Positions 23,018 through 35,400 are shown, counted from the first letter of the stretch. The stretch is DNA of 64,000 bases from Leguminivora glycinivorella (GCF_023078275.1 NC_062975.1:13615141-13679140); one strand, 5' to 3'. Notes: a model not told the origin generated them from the letters alone. A program made the numbers and translations.

Positions 23018-23251
23018 GAAGCTAGGAACATACTACGCGGACGTCCGTCGTAAAACGACCGCGACCGCGACCTATCAGTGTGCACGGAACAAAACATCCA
23101 GAGAGCCAGATTTCGATCGGACGTCCGTGCGCTCAAGGCCACGTCCGCGTCCGTCGACCGATAGTTTGCACGGTTATGTGTAATGTCATTGTCCAGATTC
23201 CCGTCCGCGGTCGATTCACGACGGACGTCCGCGTAGTGTGTTCCTAGCTTC
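23018..23251. mobile_element. MITE with about 33-bp inverted ends
   Basis: Starts GAAGCTAGGAACATACTACG plus CGGACGTCCGTCGT. It ends with the mirrored ACGACGGACGTCCGCGTAGT plus GTGTTCCTAGCTTC. The interior is rich in CGTCCG/CGGACG words and has no sustained coding frame. Confidence 0.8.
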
Positions 23252-23356
23252 ACTTGATTACATTACAAGTAATCTGACACCCAGTAGTGGATTACAAAGT
23301 AAAATCAAGTAATCGTGTAATCCGGAATCGATTACGATTTGCCCATCTCTGCGGCG

Positions 23357-23451
23357 CTGCTGCAAGTTTTGAGACAGAAGTATATGCTAGAAAGAGATGC
23401 AGATATTTGCCACTCACTCTTACCTATAGTTGCGTCTCAAAACTTGCAGCA
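23357..23451. repeat. Short inverted repeat (about 19-bp arms)
   Basis: TGCTGCAAGTTTTGAGAC is mirrored by GTCTCAAAACTTGCAGCA about 60 bp downstream, a probable small MITE or foldback remnant. Confidence 0.6.
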
Positions 23452-24414
23452 ATAACTTGCTGGTCTAAACTCAGCTTAACGAGAACAACACACGGGCGCG
23501 CCATCTGTCCCAGCTGTGGTGCTTTACTCAGGCCACACGCTATAACCATACCGAGCGCATCGATCAGCCGCTTAGTTCCAACGCGCGCCAATAGATGGCG
23601 CAAAAACTATATTGCGAAACGGGACAATGACGTCATCTTTTTCGTGCATGCTGCCCGTAGTAACGAGTTATTAGACGTTATCACGTCAAAATGCGTTTAT
23701 CACTGCTTCCAGTAGTTCCACAGGTGGTTAGTCATCTTCATTACTAGATTCACCTACTTTTATCAATTTTAAAGCAGTTAATTTGACTATATTCAAGGTC
23801 AAATTATTTTAACCACTAGTGGATAAAATGATTGTAAGACAGATTGTAAGAAATCTCATACTTCCGTGGAAATTTCTTACTGCTTGTCATTTTGACATGG
23901 TTGTAGAGTGGCCTAGGGTTCCAATTGGTTGACTGCACTTACTCCTGTTATGACAGAATCCTCTCTTGTGTACAGTAAACTTTAATTAAAAAAGTTTTGT
24001 TACTTAATTGCTATTTCTTCGTTGGTGGCGAAATTTAATTTTCACCGCTATGTAGTTTAGTGAGATTAAACTATATTGTTAAGTTAGAGTTCGTGTTATG
24101 ATTATGATTTCTAAAATAATACCTACCTATGCGTTATTTTATAAATACACAATCAAAATGTGATACACAATACACAATACACAATTCGCGGCTCAAGAAC
24201 GCACATTAATTTCGCGCTCGCTTGTAGCGGTTTTTTTTAGTTTGAATATCTCGCCAGGGTTTGAATATCGACAGGGCGCTCATCCATTAATTGGTCGCCC
24301 CGTGCGCTTTCAGAGAAATTTCCTCCCACGAACGCTTTTTTGTCGAAGTATTCCCGATGAACTACAGTATGAATAGGTACTTTCTAATGAACGCGCATTG
24401 ACGAGTTGCAGGCG

Positions 24415-24530
24415 TCCATAGATTACGGTGACCGCTTTCCATCAGGCGGGCCGTATACCTGTTTGCCACCGACGTGGTATAAAAAAAAAAACGATCACAC
24501 CTGATGGTAAGTGATGATGCGGTCTAATGT
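24415..24530. repeat. Dispersed repeat fragment related to 1990-2445
   Basis: Contains GTTGCAGGCGTCCATAGATT, CGGTGACCGCTTTCCATCAG and GCCGTATACCTGTTTGCCAC, the reverse complement of the start of the block at 1990. It then has CACCTGATGGTAAGTGATGA. Not coding. Confidence 0.6.
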
Positions 24531-26203
24531 GGAGCACGCTTACCCATGAGATACCTACCTATTTACTCTTGCTTTCAAGAGACCTGGATTATTTCACACT
24601 AGATCCCAAATAATCCAAACCCGTGAAAATATGGTCCGTAAGTAGTTGGTTCTAATTTCTATTGTAATTTACGCACTCTAGTAATCTATTCTCCTCATTC
24701 GGATTAGACATAGTGCGAAAAATCCCTTATGGCGCTCCCACACTACAGTGGCTGCCATAAATGTTATACGTGTTTTTTTTTATTTATTTTTTTATTTTAT
24801 TATAAACTGGCCCGTGATTGACCTTAGTCGCACCTGATGGAAAGTGACGACAAGGCCGAGGTTGTAGCTCACTGGTTCAGTAACAGCCTATATATTCACT
24901 CTTGACTTGAATTGGTGTTGCACCCAGTGTGGGCACAATTACGCTCAGTGAGAGTGAGAAAAGGACCTAATGAACAGGGGCCGATTTTTAGTTTATCTGA
25001 GCCATAAGTGTGTGACATTTGCATTGAAGAATCATCATCATCTGTCGTATTCTATTAATTACTGTCATAGCTTCATAATAATCATAATATCGGGATACTT
25101 TTTTGCAATCACTCGACTACTAATATCAAGTATGTGCAGTAATGAAGGCTGCATAAATATTAAATATCTGACACGCTCTTATGGCTCTATATAAGACTGT
25201 GTTAGATTTTTTTCGGCCTTATTTTTGTGCGATGTTATCGTAGGGGACTGTAGGTATAGGTATATACCCTAAAGCTACATATGAATGCGCAATATGTACG
25301 TTTCGCAATTTAGTCTGAAAAAAAAATGTATTGTGTAATATTTTTAAAATTTACCTACAAATAAGATGCCTATAAAATTCCCGCATTATTTTTCCCATCT
25401 AAAAGACGACATACTATGCACGATTGCACGCCTATCAGCATGAAACGATAATGTTCTCGTCTAATATATTGTGTAAGTAGAGAAGCCAGGCGGGTTATCA
25501 TGCAGATTGCGGCGAATCAATAGGCGCCTCGTCGCTGACGACGGATGACGATCAATAGCCTCCCAGCGGAGCCGTCTCCGCACTGAGGGGCTTCCTCGAA
25601 CACCAGATATAAGTACACTTCATAGTCGTACAATGCATGAGGGTCTTGTCTGTATGCAGTGGGATTTTTACCCTTATATCGGGCACTTTTGATGTTGCGC
25701 CTAGGTTTTATATATTCGATAGGCAATATGTTAAACCAAAGATATACCTAAAGGTAAAGTGTGATATGATATAACGACCATGATGGGATTTTTTATATTT
25801 TTGTACAGAAAAGCAAACTTATGTTGTAATTTTTTTGTGAAATAAATAATTTATTGGGGTTTAACGGGCTTTGTGTGTTCGATATGAAATTGACATGTCA
25901 TAGTTTTGACACTCACTTCGTAGAGTTAATTGTAAAGCCGGTTTCTCAACAGCAATTGATGTAACATCTATTGCAGGTATATGGTTTTTTTTAATTTTAC
26001 GAATTTAAGAAAACTAATTATGCCATTCTGTTTCCAATCAATGGACCTAACAATATGCCGAAGTTAGCGGAATTCAATAAAAACACGGTGTATATGTATA
26101 CAAGTTACTTTACACTAGGTATTCAAATTAGGTACCTACATCTCAAAACATTATTTGTAAGATGTAATATAAATAAAAACAAATAATAGTAATATAGTAT
26201 TGA

Positions 26204-26460
26204 TTGATGAATACTTTTGCATGTTAAATTGTATCTTGTTATTTAATGCATGTTAATTATAAGATGTAATGTTTTGAAAAGAAGTTGCCCGCCGAGTTTC
26301 TTGCCGGTCCCATAGTGGATACCCCCCTCCCAACTGAGGGGGGACTGAAATCTTCTCGAGGCTGAGGCGTAGGGTTAGAGCCGGCGTAGCTTTATTTGAC
26401 GTTCATATGCGCATTGTAATATGCCTACTTGAAAAATAAATATTTCATTTTCATTTTTTT
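26204..26460 (+). mobile_element. LINE/SINE 3' tail, second copy (inverted relative to 21600)
   Basis: Carries GAAGAAGTTGCCCGCCGAG-like sequence, GGATACCCCCCTCCCAACTG, GAGCCGGCGTAGCTTTATTT and ends ACTTGAAAAATAAATATTTC plus ATTTTCATTTT. It matches the 21600 insert in reverse over about 255 bp. Confidence 0.78.
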
Positions 26461-27145
26461 TTTAATTTTTCAATAAATTACAATTTATGTCATTGTTGCA
26501 GGCGTTCGTAGTTGTCTGTAGTACGTTTTTTGTTCAGGTGGGCTATTTGCTTGTTTGCTACCGTTGTGGCATAAAGGAGTAAACTTGCCTATGACAAAAT
26601 GTGAATGTTTGTGGAATGTGAATGGTATGTTCTTCTAATAGGCTACTTGACACTTTTTTAAAGTCTGTCTTATATGATTAAGCACTGTCCAATTAACCGA
26701 AATAAAATATTACCATATTTTATTATGACTAAAAACAGCAAAAAATATTTTTTCTACTTGTCGACTGTAATCTGTCAATTAGGACACCACAGACTAAACT
26801 ATAAGTGCTAACTTTTCAGTGTTGGATACTCTATGGCAGTTCCGACTCTATTATAATAAGCTCATTATAGTTGACTTCAGTTAACTGTAATAATTTCAAA
26901 AATAGAACTTCATACAATTTCTATACTAATTTGCGATACCTGGCAAATTTTCCTGCATCTGAAACACATTTTTTTTATCTGTCGCGTTATCGGCCAATCA
27001 GAGACGGTTATTACAAACAATTGGTTGCTAGGTAATTCGATGTTGTGTTGATACAACGGTGAACGACTCTATTAACATTAATTTTAACTTGCATGAATGA
27101 TGATATTTCCGTCCATTGATGATGAAGATGATGACTCGTAGAAAA

Positions 27146-27282
27146 AGTATTTTATACAATAGTGATATAATTAAAGCTTTTCACTCTCGTACCTTACTAT
27201 TAGGCCACTCAGCAAGCTTCGTGGCCTAAACATGGTACTCGACTGAAAAGCTTTGTATTATATCACGATTGTATAAAATACT
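27146..27282. mobile_element. MITE, about 137 bp
   Basis: AGTATTTTATACAATAGTGA plus TATAATTAAAGCTTTTCA is mirrored by TGAAAAGCTTTGTATTATAT plus CACGATTGTATAAAATACT, with a few mismatches. Confidence 0.72.
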
Positions 27283-28431
27283 ATTTATCTATTTAAAGTA
27301 TACTTTTACGTAATCAGGTGAAAACAACACAGTCATGTTAATCTATAGACTATCTATAGTCGAAAACAACATTTTCTGACTTTTTAATTATGAAGGCATA
27401 AATTTCAATATGTCAGTGGTTGTTTTGACATGCAGTAAGGTTCGAATTCGATGACGTCACTTCATCGCTGACAGCGGTTTGGTGTGTTTCGAACTCGACC
27501 ATCGAGTTCAAGAAGGTTACGCATAAAATTTAAATTAAATAGAAGCAGTTGAAATATTTGTGCATTATGTATGTAACGTGTTAGTTTAATAATCGTACTT
27601 CCTGTCTAGTACAATTAATGCTCTTAAAACGCGTTCAATTTATTGTTTTATGTCCTGAAATATGTAACTTCGAAATTGTGCCTAGTCGGAAAGACCGGCA
27701 GATATATAAGAGTAAGGCACCTTTTTTAGGCTTTATGGGAAATAAGTCGAGTTTATACGGGTGTTGTAGGTAAGACTTATAAGTAATTATAACTTTCGGC
27801 TTTGCTTTTGTCTGGACCTGAAAAAAGAAGTTTATCAACCTCATTTTCGGGACTTAATTATGACGGTCTCGCCTTATAAATAGAAAAATGCTGATATGTT
27901 GAAAATATCTACGTTATTTGTTTTAATATCTATCACATTACTCCCTGTTATTACAGAATATAACAATGAACATGATTTTGATACTTATTTCCATATGAAA
28001 TTACGCGACAACGAGCGCTAGATGGTCTTTCCGTACTCAACGCGTGGGGACGGTCAACCCGCCGAGCCTTAAAAAAAGTGATTTTTATCACATAAGTTTA
28101 CTTTAATTCACCACAGTATTAGAAAAGCTGTGTAGAATATAAAATTCGCTAGCCATAGGACCATGCGGACCACTCTAGACTACTTTAATAGTCTAGTTTT
28201 ATCCACCCAAACTTATTTTCAAATAAAGTGCGTCTTGCTCGCACTGACTTTAAATAAAAAATTACACACTTTTTAAATCGAAAATACGTAGTCAAAATAC
28301 ATTTTTTGTACCAAAAATCTATAAATATTGTTTTTTTATGTCAAATATTACAAAGACAAATTATTTACTGTACCAAATTCGAAATGAATGAGTCTAGTAG
28401 CCTATTGTAACGCGTTTATGTCCTTTTACAG

Positions 28432-28547
28432 ACTTTTCTTATCATATCCAATCCCATGACCAACCGCCGTACATTCCGTACAAGCAGTGGAGCCTCCATT
28501 GGCCGAGACTGGATTCGATCCGGTCTTCAGCAAGGACTCTCCAGTAA
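28432..28547 (+). other. Candidate exon or conserved repeat island
   Basis: A CTTTTACAG acceptor-like site is followed by a 116-bp GC-richer block. One frame reads SHDQPPYIPYKQWSLHWPRL and stops at TAA 28545-28547. The same block contains GGATTCGATCC, close to a Pol III B box, so a tRNA-derived repeat is an alternative. I do not recognise the protein, and no partner exon could be assigned. Confidence 0.25.
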
Positions 28548-28847
28548 CGAGACTAAACCTTTTTTTTTTGTCTATTTTTTATGTTGATATTTTTACTGTA
28601 TTTTAGGTCAGTTCTACTCAGAATCACGAGTAATTTTATATCTCAATAGGAGAAGAAATTTGTTAAATAAAGTTTTTTTGTTACTCTAAACAAACTATAT
28701 GGAAAATGGTAACGCATGGACACTTTTTTACCAATTGGGAATGGAAAAATTTGTGATTCTGACACAATTTATCAAAAATATCACATTTTTAATAAGTGGA
28801 CAAAAAACACATGCTCGGCTAACAACGCATGCTTACCGCCGTAACCT

Positions 28848-28999
28848 GCGTGCGTAGCCGAATGTACAAACGCTAACGAAGCGCTAGTAGATATCTATCT
28901 CTATTGCTCTTGCGTATTGGCGCGACAGAGCCAGACTAGCTTTCGCGGCGTTTAGTTTTCGTTTCGCGTCGTAGAAATGCCATTCGGCTACGGGGCCTG
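28848..28999 (-). mobile_element. 'CAGGCCCCGTAGCCGAATGGCA' MITE, copy 2
   Basis: Reverse orientation: it ends ATGCCATTCGGCTACGGGGC plus CTG. The other end, GCGTAGCCGAATG, is degenerate. The centre has TCTTGCGTATTGGCGCGACA. It is followed 11 bp later by a MITE of a different family. Confidence 0.75.
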
Positions 29000-29010
29000 A
29001 AAGTAATTAA

Positions 29011-29139
29011 GTGCGTTTTCACCATTATCCGATCCGATATCGGATGTCGGACCGATAGCCCACACATTACAGGTGCCATCTTGATTTTTTTCCATTGAAA
29101 TCTTCCATCTGATATCGGATCGGATAATGTGATAACGGA
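29011..29139. mobile_element. 'ATTATCCGATCCGATATCGGAT' MITE, copy 1
   Basis: The ends GTGCGTTTTCACCATTATCC plus GATCCGATATCGGATG and the mirrored TCTGATATCGGATCGGATAA plus TGTGATAACG frame about 130 bp. A second copy is at 62345-62483. Both have a central CATTACAGGTGCCAT-type segment. Confidence 0.72.
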
Positions 29140-30626
29140 CTAACTGACACGGAAATTTCAATAACTGGCAAATCGGGATTCGTCATTTAAGATAATCTTA
29201 CGATACTATAGGTTTGAATAAGATCGAGACACAGTCATATCATTTAATGATCGTTTGCACATTATTATACCTCATAGAATGTCGTTTAGTCTTCTAAAAA
29301 TATGTATCGGACATGAGTCACGTAAGATGAAGAGACTGTTTTTATAATGACATCTATTTCAACCTTTTCTCAATATTTCCGTCACTTTTTAACCCATTCA
29401 CCGAAGATTTTCTCGCTCGCACATACGCATGGATTTCCCCTTCATATCGGCTACGACCTAGCACTACGACTGTACTCATCGGTGTATGTAGTAGACTTTA
29501 TTTGAAGATCCTCAAATCTGTAACGTACAGGACGTTAAACTTAAATGAAACTCATGAACGAACAGAATATGGATGCAAGTTCAGAAATAATTATTGACGA
29601 AAATTTAAATCTTTTAATTATTTATTGTAATGTTAACTATAATTATAACTCCTATGAGCACTTTACTCTTTATCTAATACCGTACAGTGCACACACAATT
29701 ATGATATGATAACAAGGGGTGATCACATTGATCACAGCATACATATTGATCAACAGATTTCCCTCGTAGCGAGCCGTAGCGATCCAAGCCGCGCTTCGTA
29801 GCGCTCCAGTTGCAGTATTACCGATTTCTCTCTCATACACATGAAACAGCGATATTGCGGGTAACATGACTTTGACGTCTCAATTAGAGGACCTGTGCGA
29901 CTACTGGGTTTTGATACTTTTCTTGATTGAGGAAACATCATGTAAAATGATGTTTTTAGGTTTAGTAACCGTTTTAGGGCGCAGTTCACCTTCTCCATAC
30001 AATTAATACTTTCCGTGACGTTTTCGTTATCGAGTACCGTATCAAAAACTTACGGTAACACCGTGACTTAACGCTTTGACCTGTCTCGTTAATAAATAAG
30101 TAATTATGCAATCAAACTTGCGTAACCCGAAAATGTTGAGGTTAATCGACAGGACGTATGGGCAGTTTAGCTTTGAACTGATTGCGTACATAATTTAGGA
30201 GGGGTAAACTGACTTTTTAAACTTTATTTAGGCGGCTTGTAAACTTTTTGGGTTAATAATGAAGTTTTTTTGTATATAATCCTGTAACTTAATAATATAC
30301 ATTTCGTCGGTACGATGTAAGATCGATTTTTAAAAAGTTCTCCAAAAAATTTGTAGTTGGGAATTTATTTTTATTAAAATGTATGTAGAAAATTATAAAC
30401 TATAGTTCCAAAGATTCAGTGGTGATAACAATACTTATGTTGTGAAGATTTCAAGAACCCGTTAAACTCGTGAAGCATTTGATTGAATGATGTAGACTCT
30501 CCTTGGTTAGGCCTTTGCCCGCATGTGGTCATTTAAATATGTTGACAAAATGAAGTTCATTCAATCCTTTCTTGCCAATGAATGCATGTGTCCCGACAAT
30601 AAATAAAAATTAGCTACACTTTTCAG
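29140..30626. other. Stretch upstream of the split gene, no gene seen
   Basis: AT-rich and apparently repeat-poor. The overlapping minus-strand frames near 29670-29998 are short and lack splice support. It could be 5' intron or promoter DNA of the plus-strand gene that follows. Confidence 0.4.
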
Positions 30627-30652
30627 GCTAAGGACGGTCGCGCTCGAACGTC

Positions 30653-30742
30653 ATGACTCGTGGCGATTTGGGTCACTGCTGTGTCGAAGGATTCAATAAA
30701 GTCACACTTTACCCCACAGAGCTCACAATGTCCAAGCAACAG
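30653..30742 (+). CDS. Candidate alternative 5' coding exon of the 31-53 kb gene
   Basis: A TTTTCAG acceptor (exon from 30627) and a CAG|GTAAGA donor (exon end 30742) bracket a block in which only one frame is open. It starts at ATG 30653 (TRGDLGHCCVEG, ending TMSKQQ) and leaves in phase 0. Exon 50248 also begins in phase 0, so this exon could splice to it and give a 226-residue form that skips the two exons between. It could instead be mainly 5' UTR, with translation starting at the second ATG (MSKQQ) or downstream. Joining to the next coding exon at 31523 is not indicated. Confidence 0.45.
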
Positions 30743-30999
30743 GTAAGATATAAGCTTACCGCCTCTAATTGTCAAATCTCTTTACGCGATTGCTGAAACA
30801 GATGTCGTTGAATATTTGAAACAAAAAAACAAGTTCTTATCATTTGCATGATATCTCGCAATGTTTGCGAAAGCGCTTGAAACATGAAACCAAGTTTAAG
30901 TTTAGCGTGATTAGAGAAAGTGTATACTAATTAATAGTGCAAAGTATTGATCAATTGTTTGAACGTGATTCTAAATATAAAATTCCGTTGGGAAGACAA

Positions 31000-31522
31000 A
31001 CTTCGCGCGCAATACGGGCGCAGGCAGGTAGTGTGGGCACGCGGTCGAGGCGCGGCGGGCGGGCGGCGGCGGCATATCGATTCCGCAGCGCCTTCAGTCG
31101 GCGTCCGTCGAGCGCCGCGCTGCGCCGAGCCGCCGGCGAGCGGGCGTCGCCCCTCCCTCGGCCCGCACCCTGCCCCCTCCGCCCCGAGTCCACCGAATCT
31201 CTCGTCGCCCGTCGCCGGCAAACTCGAACGACCTCTTTCCGCTAACTAACGTCGCACCGCGCCCGCCAGCCGCCGCGGAACTACGCTCGATCGCTAAGCG
31301 ACTGACTTTTCCAACTAAATAATAATAACTTGATTTCGCATCGTGTAAAGAGAAACTTTTGATAGTATCCTAGCAACGTGGGAGGATGTTTGAGAGTGCG
31401 TTGTTATGGCGTAGGTTCTAAGATCAACGTGGTCGGTAGTTCGGTGGTGGTGCGAGTGATGTGGTGTGCGCGGCGGCGAGCATGGTCGGCGCGGGGTGCG
31501 CGCGCGCCGGGCGGCGCGTAGG
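31000..31522 (+). promoter_or_regulatory. CpG-rich region, probable promoter/5' UTR of the MDCCNYEY start
   Basis: About 31010-31290 is strikingly GC- and CpG-rich compared with the AT-rich surroundings. It precedes the ATG at 31523, which has A at -3 and G at +4. An upstream ATG at 31481 opens a different frame overlapping the main start. Many open frames on both strands here are composition artefacts. Promoter function is inferred. Confidence 0.45.
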
Positions 31523-31721
31523 ATGGACTGCTGCAACTACGAGTACCGCGCGGGCGGGGGGTACGCCCCGCCCGGCTGGGAGGGCTACGCGCCGTACGCG
31601 CCGCTGTACGCGCCGTACGCGCACGGCTACTACGCGCACGCGCATCACGACCCCTACGCACGCTACTACCGCTACGACTACCCGCACCACGCACACCATA
31701 ATGACCATGTCTCACCGATGG
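31523..31721 (+). CDS. First coding exon (Tyr/Ala/His-rich) of an unrecognised split gene
   Basis: ATG 31523 opens MDCCNYEYRAGGGYAPPGW, followed by repeated APY/YAH motifs and a His/Tyr-rich end (RYYRYDYPHHAHHNDHVSPM). The donor is taken as ATGG|GTTGGT, leaving in phase 1, because exon 36164-36264 must be entered in phase 1 for its frame to reach exon 50248 in phase 0. That donor is weak; the alternative GTATCT four bases later is in the wrong phase. With the four following exons this gives a 296-residue, low-complexity, probably disordered protein. Confidence 0.55.
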
Positions 31722-32309
31722 GTTGGTATCTTAGCATTAATTAACATTTTGCTAAATTAACTATGTAAGTAAGTAGATTAGAGTTCATGTTGGCAAAAAA
31801 CATATCTAAACCAAACTTTAAGGAAGAATTCAAGTAAGTCCATAAAACATTTATGTCACTATGCGAAAATATAAATAAATATGATGTAAATTCAACACTA
31901 ATAGGTACTCGTATTTAAAGGGTTTTTGAGTTGCAGGCATCCATATGTCACGGTGACTGCTTACTCATCTCGTTGATATATGTGGTCAGAATACATATCT
32001 TTTGACATTCAAACGTTCTTTTTCAAAATAATGCAGCTGATTGGTAGTTTCGCATTTCATTTAACCTTGCAATTTCACTACTTAAAGGTAATTTTTAATT
32101 TATCATTATCTAGTAAATTAAATACATACAAATAGTCACATTAGGTTGGGACTAGGTAGGTAATAGTAGGTATACAAAGTTAATTTACCAAATTTAAATA
32201 GGTACGCTGTCATAATACCCTTCAGGTATCCTAATTCCTTGTAGTTTTAATAAGCTATAAACCTAATGAAATTAATGAACGATGTTTAATTAATGTACTA
32301 GGTAGGTGA

Positions 32310-32487
32310 ATCCATACTAATATTATAAATGGGAAAGTGTGTGTGTCTGTTTGTTTCTCCGTTTTTCACGGCAAAACGGAGCAACGAATTGACGTGATAT
32401 TTTAAGTGGAGATAGTTGAAGGGATGGAGAGTGAATTTTTGTATAATTTTCGAATTTAAAGCGAGCGTAGCCGCGGGCAAAAGCTAG
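32310..32487 (+). mobile_element. Helitron-like (Lep1-type) element
   Basis: Starts ATCCATACTAATATTATAAA and ends GTAGCCGCGGGCAAAAGCTAG. It contains CACGGCAAAACGGAGCAACG and GTGGAGATAGTTGAAGGGAT shared with the other copies. It lies in the first large intron of the split gene. Confidence 0.68.
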
Positions 32488-35400
32488 TGATTTTATACAT
32501 AAGAATACTTCTGACCCATATACGAGGAGTTTAAACAACAATGCTATTCTTCTAATAGCTTTAAAGTAAAAGCAACGTGTAGAACGTATACGGTTATCCT
32601 TGAAACGTATCCTTGTCACAAGTCGAGGCTAATCTAGATAGCGTTGCCGCGAGCTGTACTGTGACGACCTTCAAGCGAAGCACTAAATAGAAAACTAAAC
32701 GCAATTTAATTTTAATGCTAGCTAGTGACAAGATGGGGTTAAATATACACACGGATTGCATCTCAACTGCATCCTTCTATAGGAATTACACGCCGAATGT
32801 ATGGCAAAAGCAATCTCGACGTACAGTTACCATATAACTTGCAGTTGGTTTACAGTCCTATGTGTCGGCCCTTTTTTGTATACCTACCCTACGTTTTCGT
32901 CCTTAATTTTATGAAAATACCTCAACATTGAAGTTTAATTTGCTGAAATATTAAATTCAGACCCCTGAATTTTCATTTATTTAAATATTGAGAAACAGTC
33001 TTATAAAACATGTAGGTAAGTATATAAACTAAGAACTATATATTTTTCTAAGTAATGTAGAGGTCATATAGTTTCTTATACGATAAATTTTATTTTGATG
33101 GTTAATTTTACCTAGCGTGTTTTTGTAAAAAAACCTTTGAATTAAACTTTAGAAGAGCAACGATTCCAACCACTTTTCTAAAATATCGAAATTCAACGGC
33201 TTTTGATAAAAGACGTTTAGTTGTTGCCAACATATTTCGAAATGCGTTTGCAAAAAAATATTTATTAAAGTTTATTCAGTTATTTATTTGGGCTTACTCT
33301 CGATGTATATTTTCTAGGTGTATATTTTCTCTCGGGACATTTTCGATAGTAGCTACTGCACCCATAGCTATCTGATTGAAAGGAAGCCTTACAATGGACT
33401 ACGCTACATGTTCTTTAGATTTTCTTGACCTTCCGCCGCTGACGACGCAAAAATATGCCAACTATTTTAACTCTGACTAAATATAAACCGAAACTTTTCT
33501 TGCTAAGTGACTCTTTAAATAGACCACGTTATATTCTTCATACGTGTACAAAACTTCTCCACTTGTTGCTAGTAACAAATTACAATTGCCGCTGTCATTT
33601 GGTATGCCCATAAACACATCCCGAGAGTGAGTCTGTTAGTACGCTCAATTTGTTTACTAATACGAGACATAGGCATCCGAGCGCGTGCTAACGTCGACGG
33701 CATTCTGTACGAAGAATGAAGTTTGAATTTAATGTTTACGTTTGGGCGGATTTCTCGGCGACCACGTCACGTGTCGATGTCGGAGGGCGAGCTGGCGGGG
33801 GACGCGCTACAGGTGGTCGATGCCCCCCTGTCCCCCCTCTGGCCCCTCTCGACGCGATTGATCGCCTGCACAGCCACTCTACGTATTGACCGGGCAGCTA
33901 CCACCCGTGTCGCGATTCGCTGCGAACTTCGTATACATGCTACGTGAAATATACCGCCTTAATGTTTGCGGTGCTGGAAAACAATGCTCCACTTAATTAT
34001 CGATCTAGCTACGGCCAATTTACTCCCACTACTTTCGAGACGGGTGAATCGAGTATATCGGTCATTTTATATGCTACAGCTAACATAGTTTGTACATGCA
34101 AATAGTACATTCATGGTTACATCTGATATGTACAATCGTAAGAAGATAGACGAAAGTTAATACTGTTAGGTAATTTTTAATAATCCATATCAATTTAGAT
34201 TTATATTGAATATCGATCGATGGTGATGGATCATAGGCTTTTTGGCAATTTGACTGAAGCAATTGTGACAATGCTAGTAGTCATATATTATATTTTTTTA
34301 AATATTTAAGTGCTATTTCGAGTAAATTGGTAGGTTGACAATTAGTTACATATTTATAAAGGACGTTTGAGGACTTAATTTATTAAAGACGATTATTGCG
34401 TCTAATTTCACCGAACTATGACTAGTTCCTATAAAAAAGAAAGAAAATTTCAGCATGAAAAAGTATTTAAAGTAGACTGTATATTGTCATAGGCGCCTGT
34501 CAGATGGCAGTTTACTTCCCGCCCCTTAAAAAAACTCGGGTCAGCGATTAATAAATATGTAGATGAAGGTTTTCACGTAATTTAACGTGGCAGATAACAA
34601 TTTGTATTATAATTTCGCGCCAAGGAAGACATCAAAAAGGTGTAAGGATTACGCATTTTTCGTTCCCTGTTTTTATGTGTAATTAAATGCTTTCCTCGTG
34701 TTTTTATAAAGAATGTGCTAGGGCTCAATGTTTCTGCAGCTATGTTGATGAATAAACAATTTAATATTAACTTGTTGTACATTTAATAGTACATTTCGAT
34801 ACAACTCCGAAAAAAAGGAGGAACGACCGAAGGGAGTGTTTTAAATCGACACGAGTTACGAATTTCCTTTTCGCACGTGTATAGGTAATTCCACGGAGGT
34901 TGAAGTGAATGATAACACACACAGCTAAATGAAGATTAGTACTGATTGCAAAAAAATGAATGAATGAAATGAGTGAGTGAATGTAAAAAAACTATCAATA
35001 TATTTTTGAAAAACATTATTATTTATTGATAGACTTATGATTAATGGTATTAAAAGCAGTAATGGTATTATCCGGTGAACTTTATAGCTCATATGAAATT
35101 TCACTTCCAAATAATTATTCAGCTATCGATATATTTTGTATCGGAAGGATGTCCCTATGTTAATTGACGTTATTGCTACTGCGACTTCTATGTCTGCTAA
35201 TAAGTAATGAAAAAATAGGTAAACACCATTTTAACAGCTACGATGATAAAATAAGGCAATCTAATAACATATCTTTGATTTCTACGATTAATATTACAAT
35301 CATAATCTGACAATTAATTAATCACATACGAGATATTTTATTTTCTGTTTTGTTTGAAAATTATTCTATAGACGTAATTCTTAACAAAATAGTCAATATA

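Larger units (their letters stand above)
22871..28431. other. Long gene-poor stretch
   Basis: Contains the MITEs at 23018-23251 and 27146-27282, a hairpin at 23357-23451, a dispersed repeat at 24415-24530, a LINE-like scrap around 24820-24920 and the inverted tail copy at 26204-26460. No splice-linked coding exons were seen. The minus-strand frame at 25517-25726 has protein-like composition at its start but no recognised family. Confidence 0.45.

Noticed and set aside
22936..23253. 105-codon minus-strand ORF
   Set aside because: It largely coincides with the MITE at 23018-23251 and reads its CGTCCG words.
25517..25726. Minus-strand 69-codon ORF with protein-like start (IEYIKPRRNIKSARYKGKN)
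   Set aside because: No start context, acceptor or recognised family; it may be a transposon scrap but I cannot support a call.
30931..31249. Several 80-100 codon frames on both strands
   Set aside because: All lie in a CpG-rich block where stops are rare; composition is Arg/Ala/Pro only and no splice logic supports them.
31315..31760. Minus-strand and alternative-frame ORFs around the MDCCNYEY exon
   Set aside because: Shadows of a GC-rich exon; only the plus-strand frame from 31523 has a good start context and a workable phase.
33723..33947. Exon starting MSEGELAGDALQ in a GC-rich island
   Set aside because: The only nearby donor (CAG|GTGGTC) is poor and its phase does not match the next exon; kept only as a possible regulatory island.
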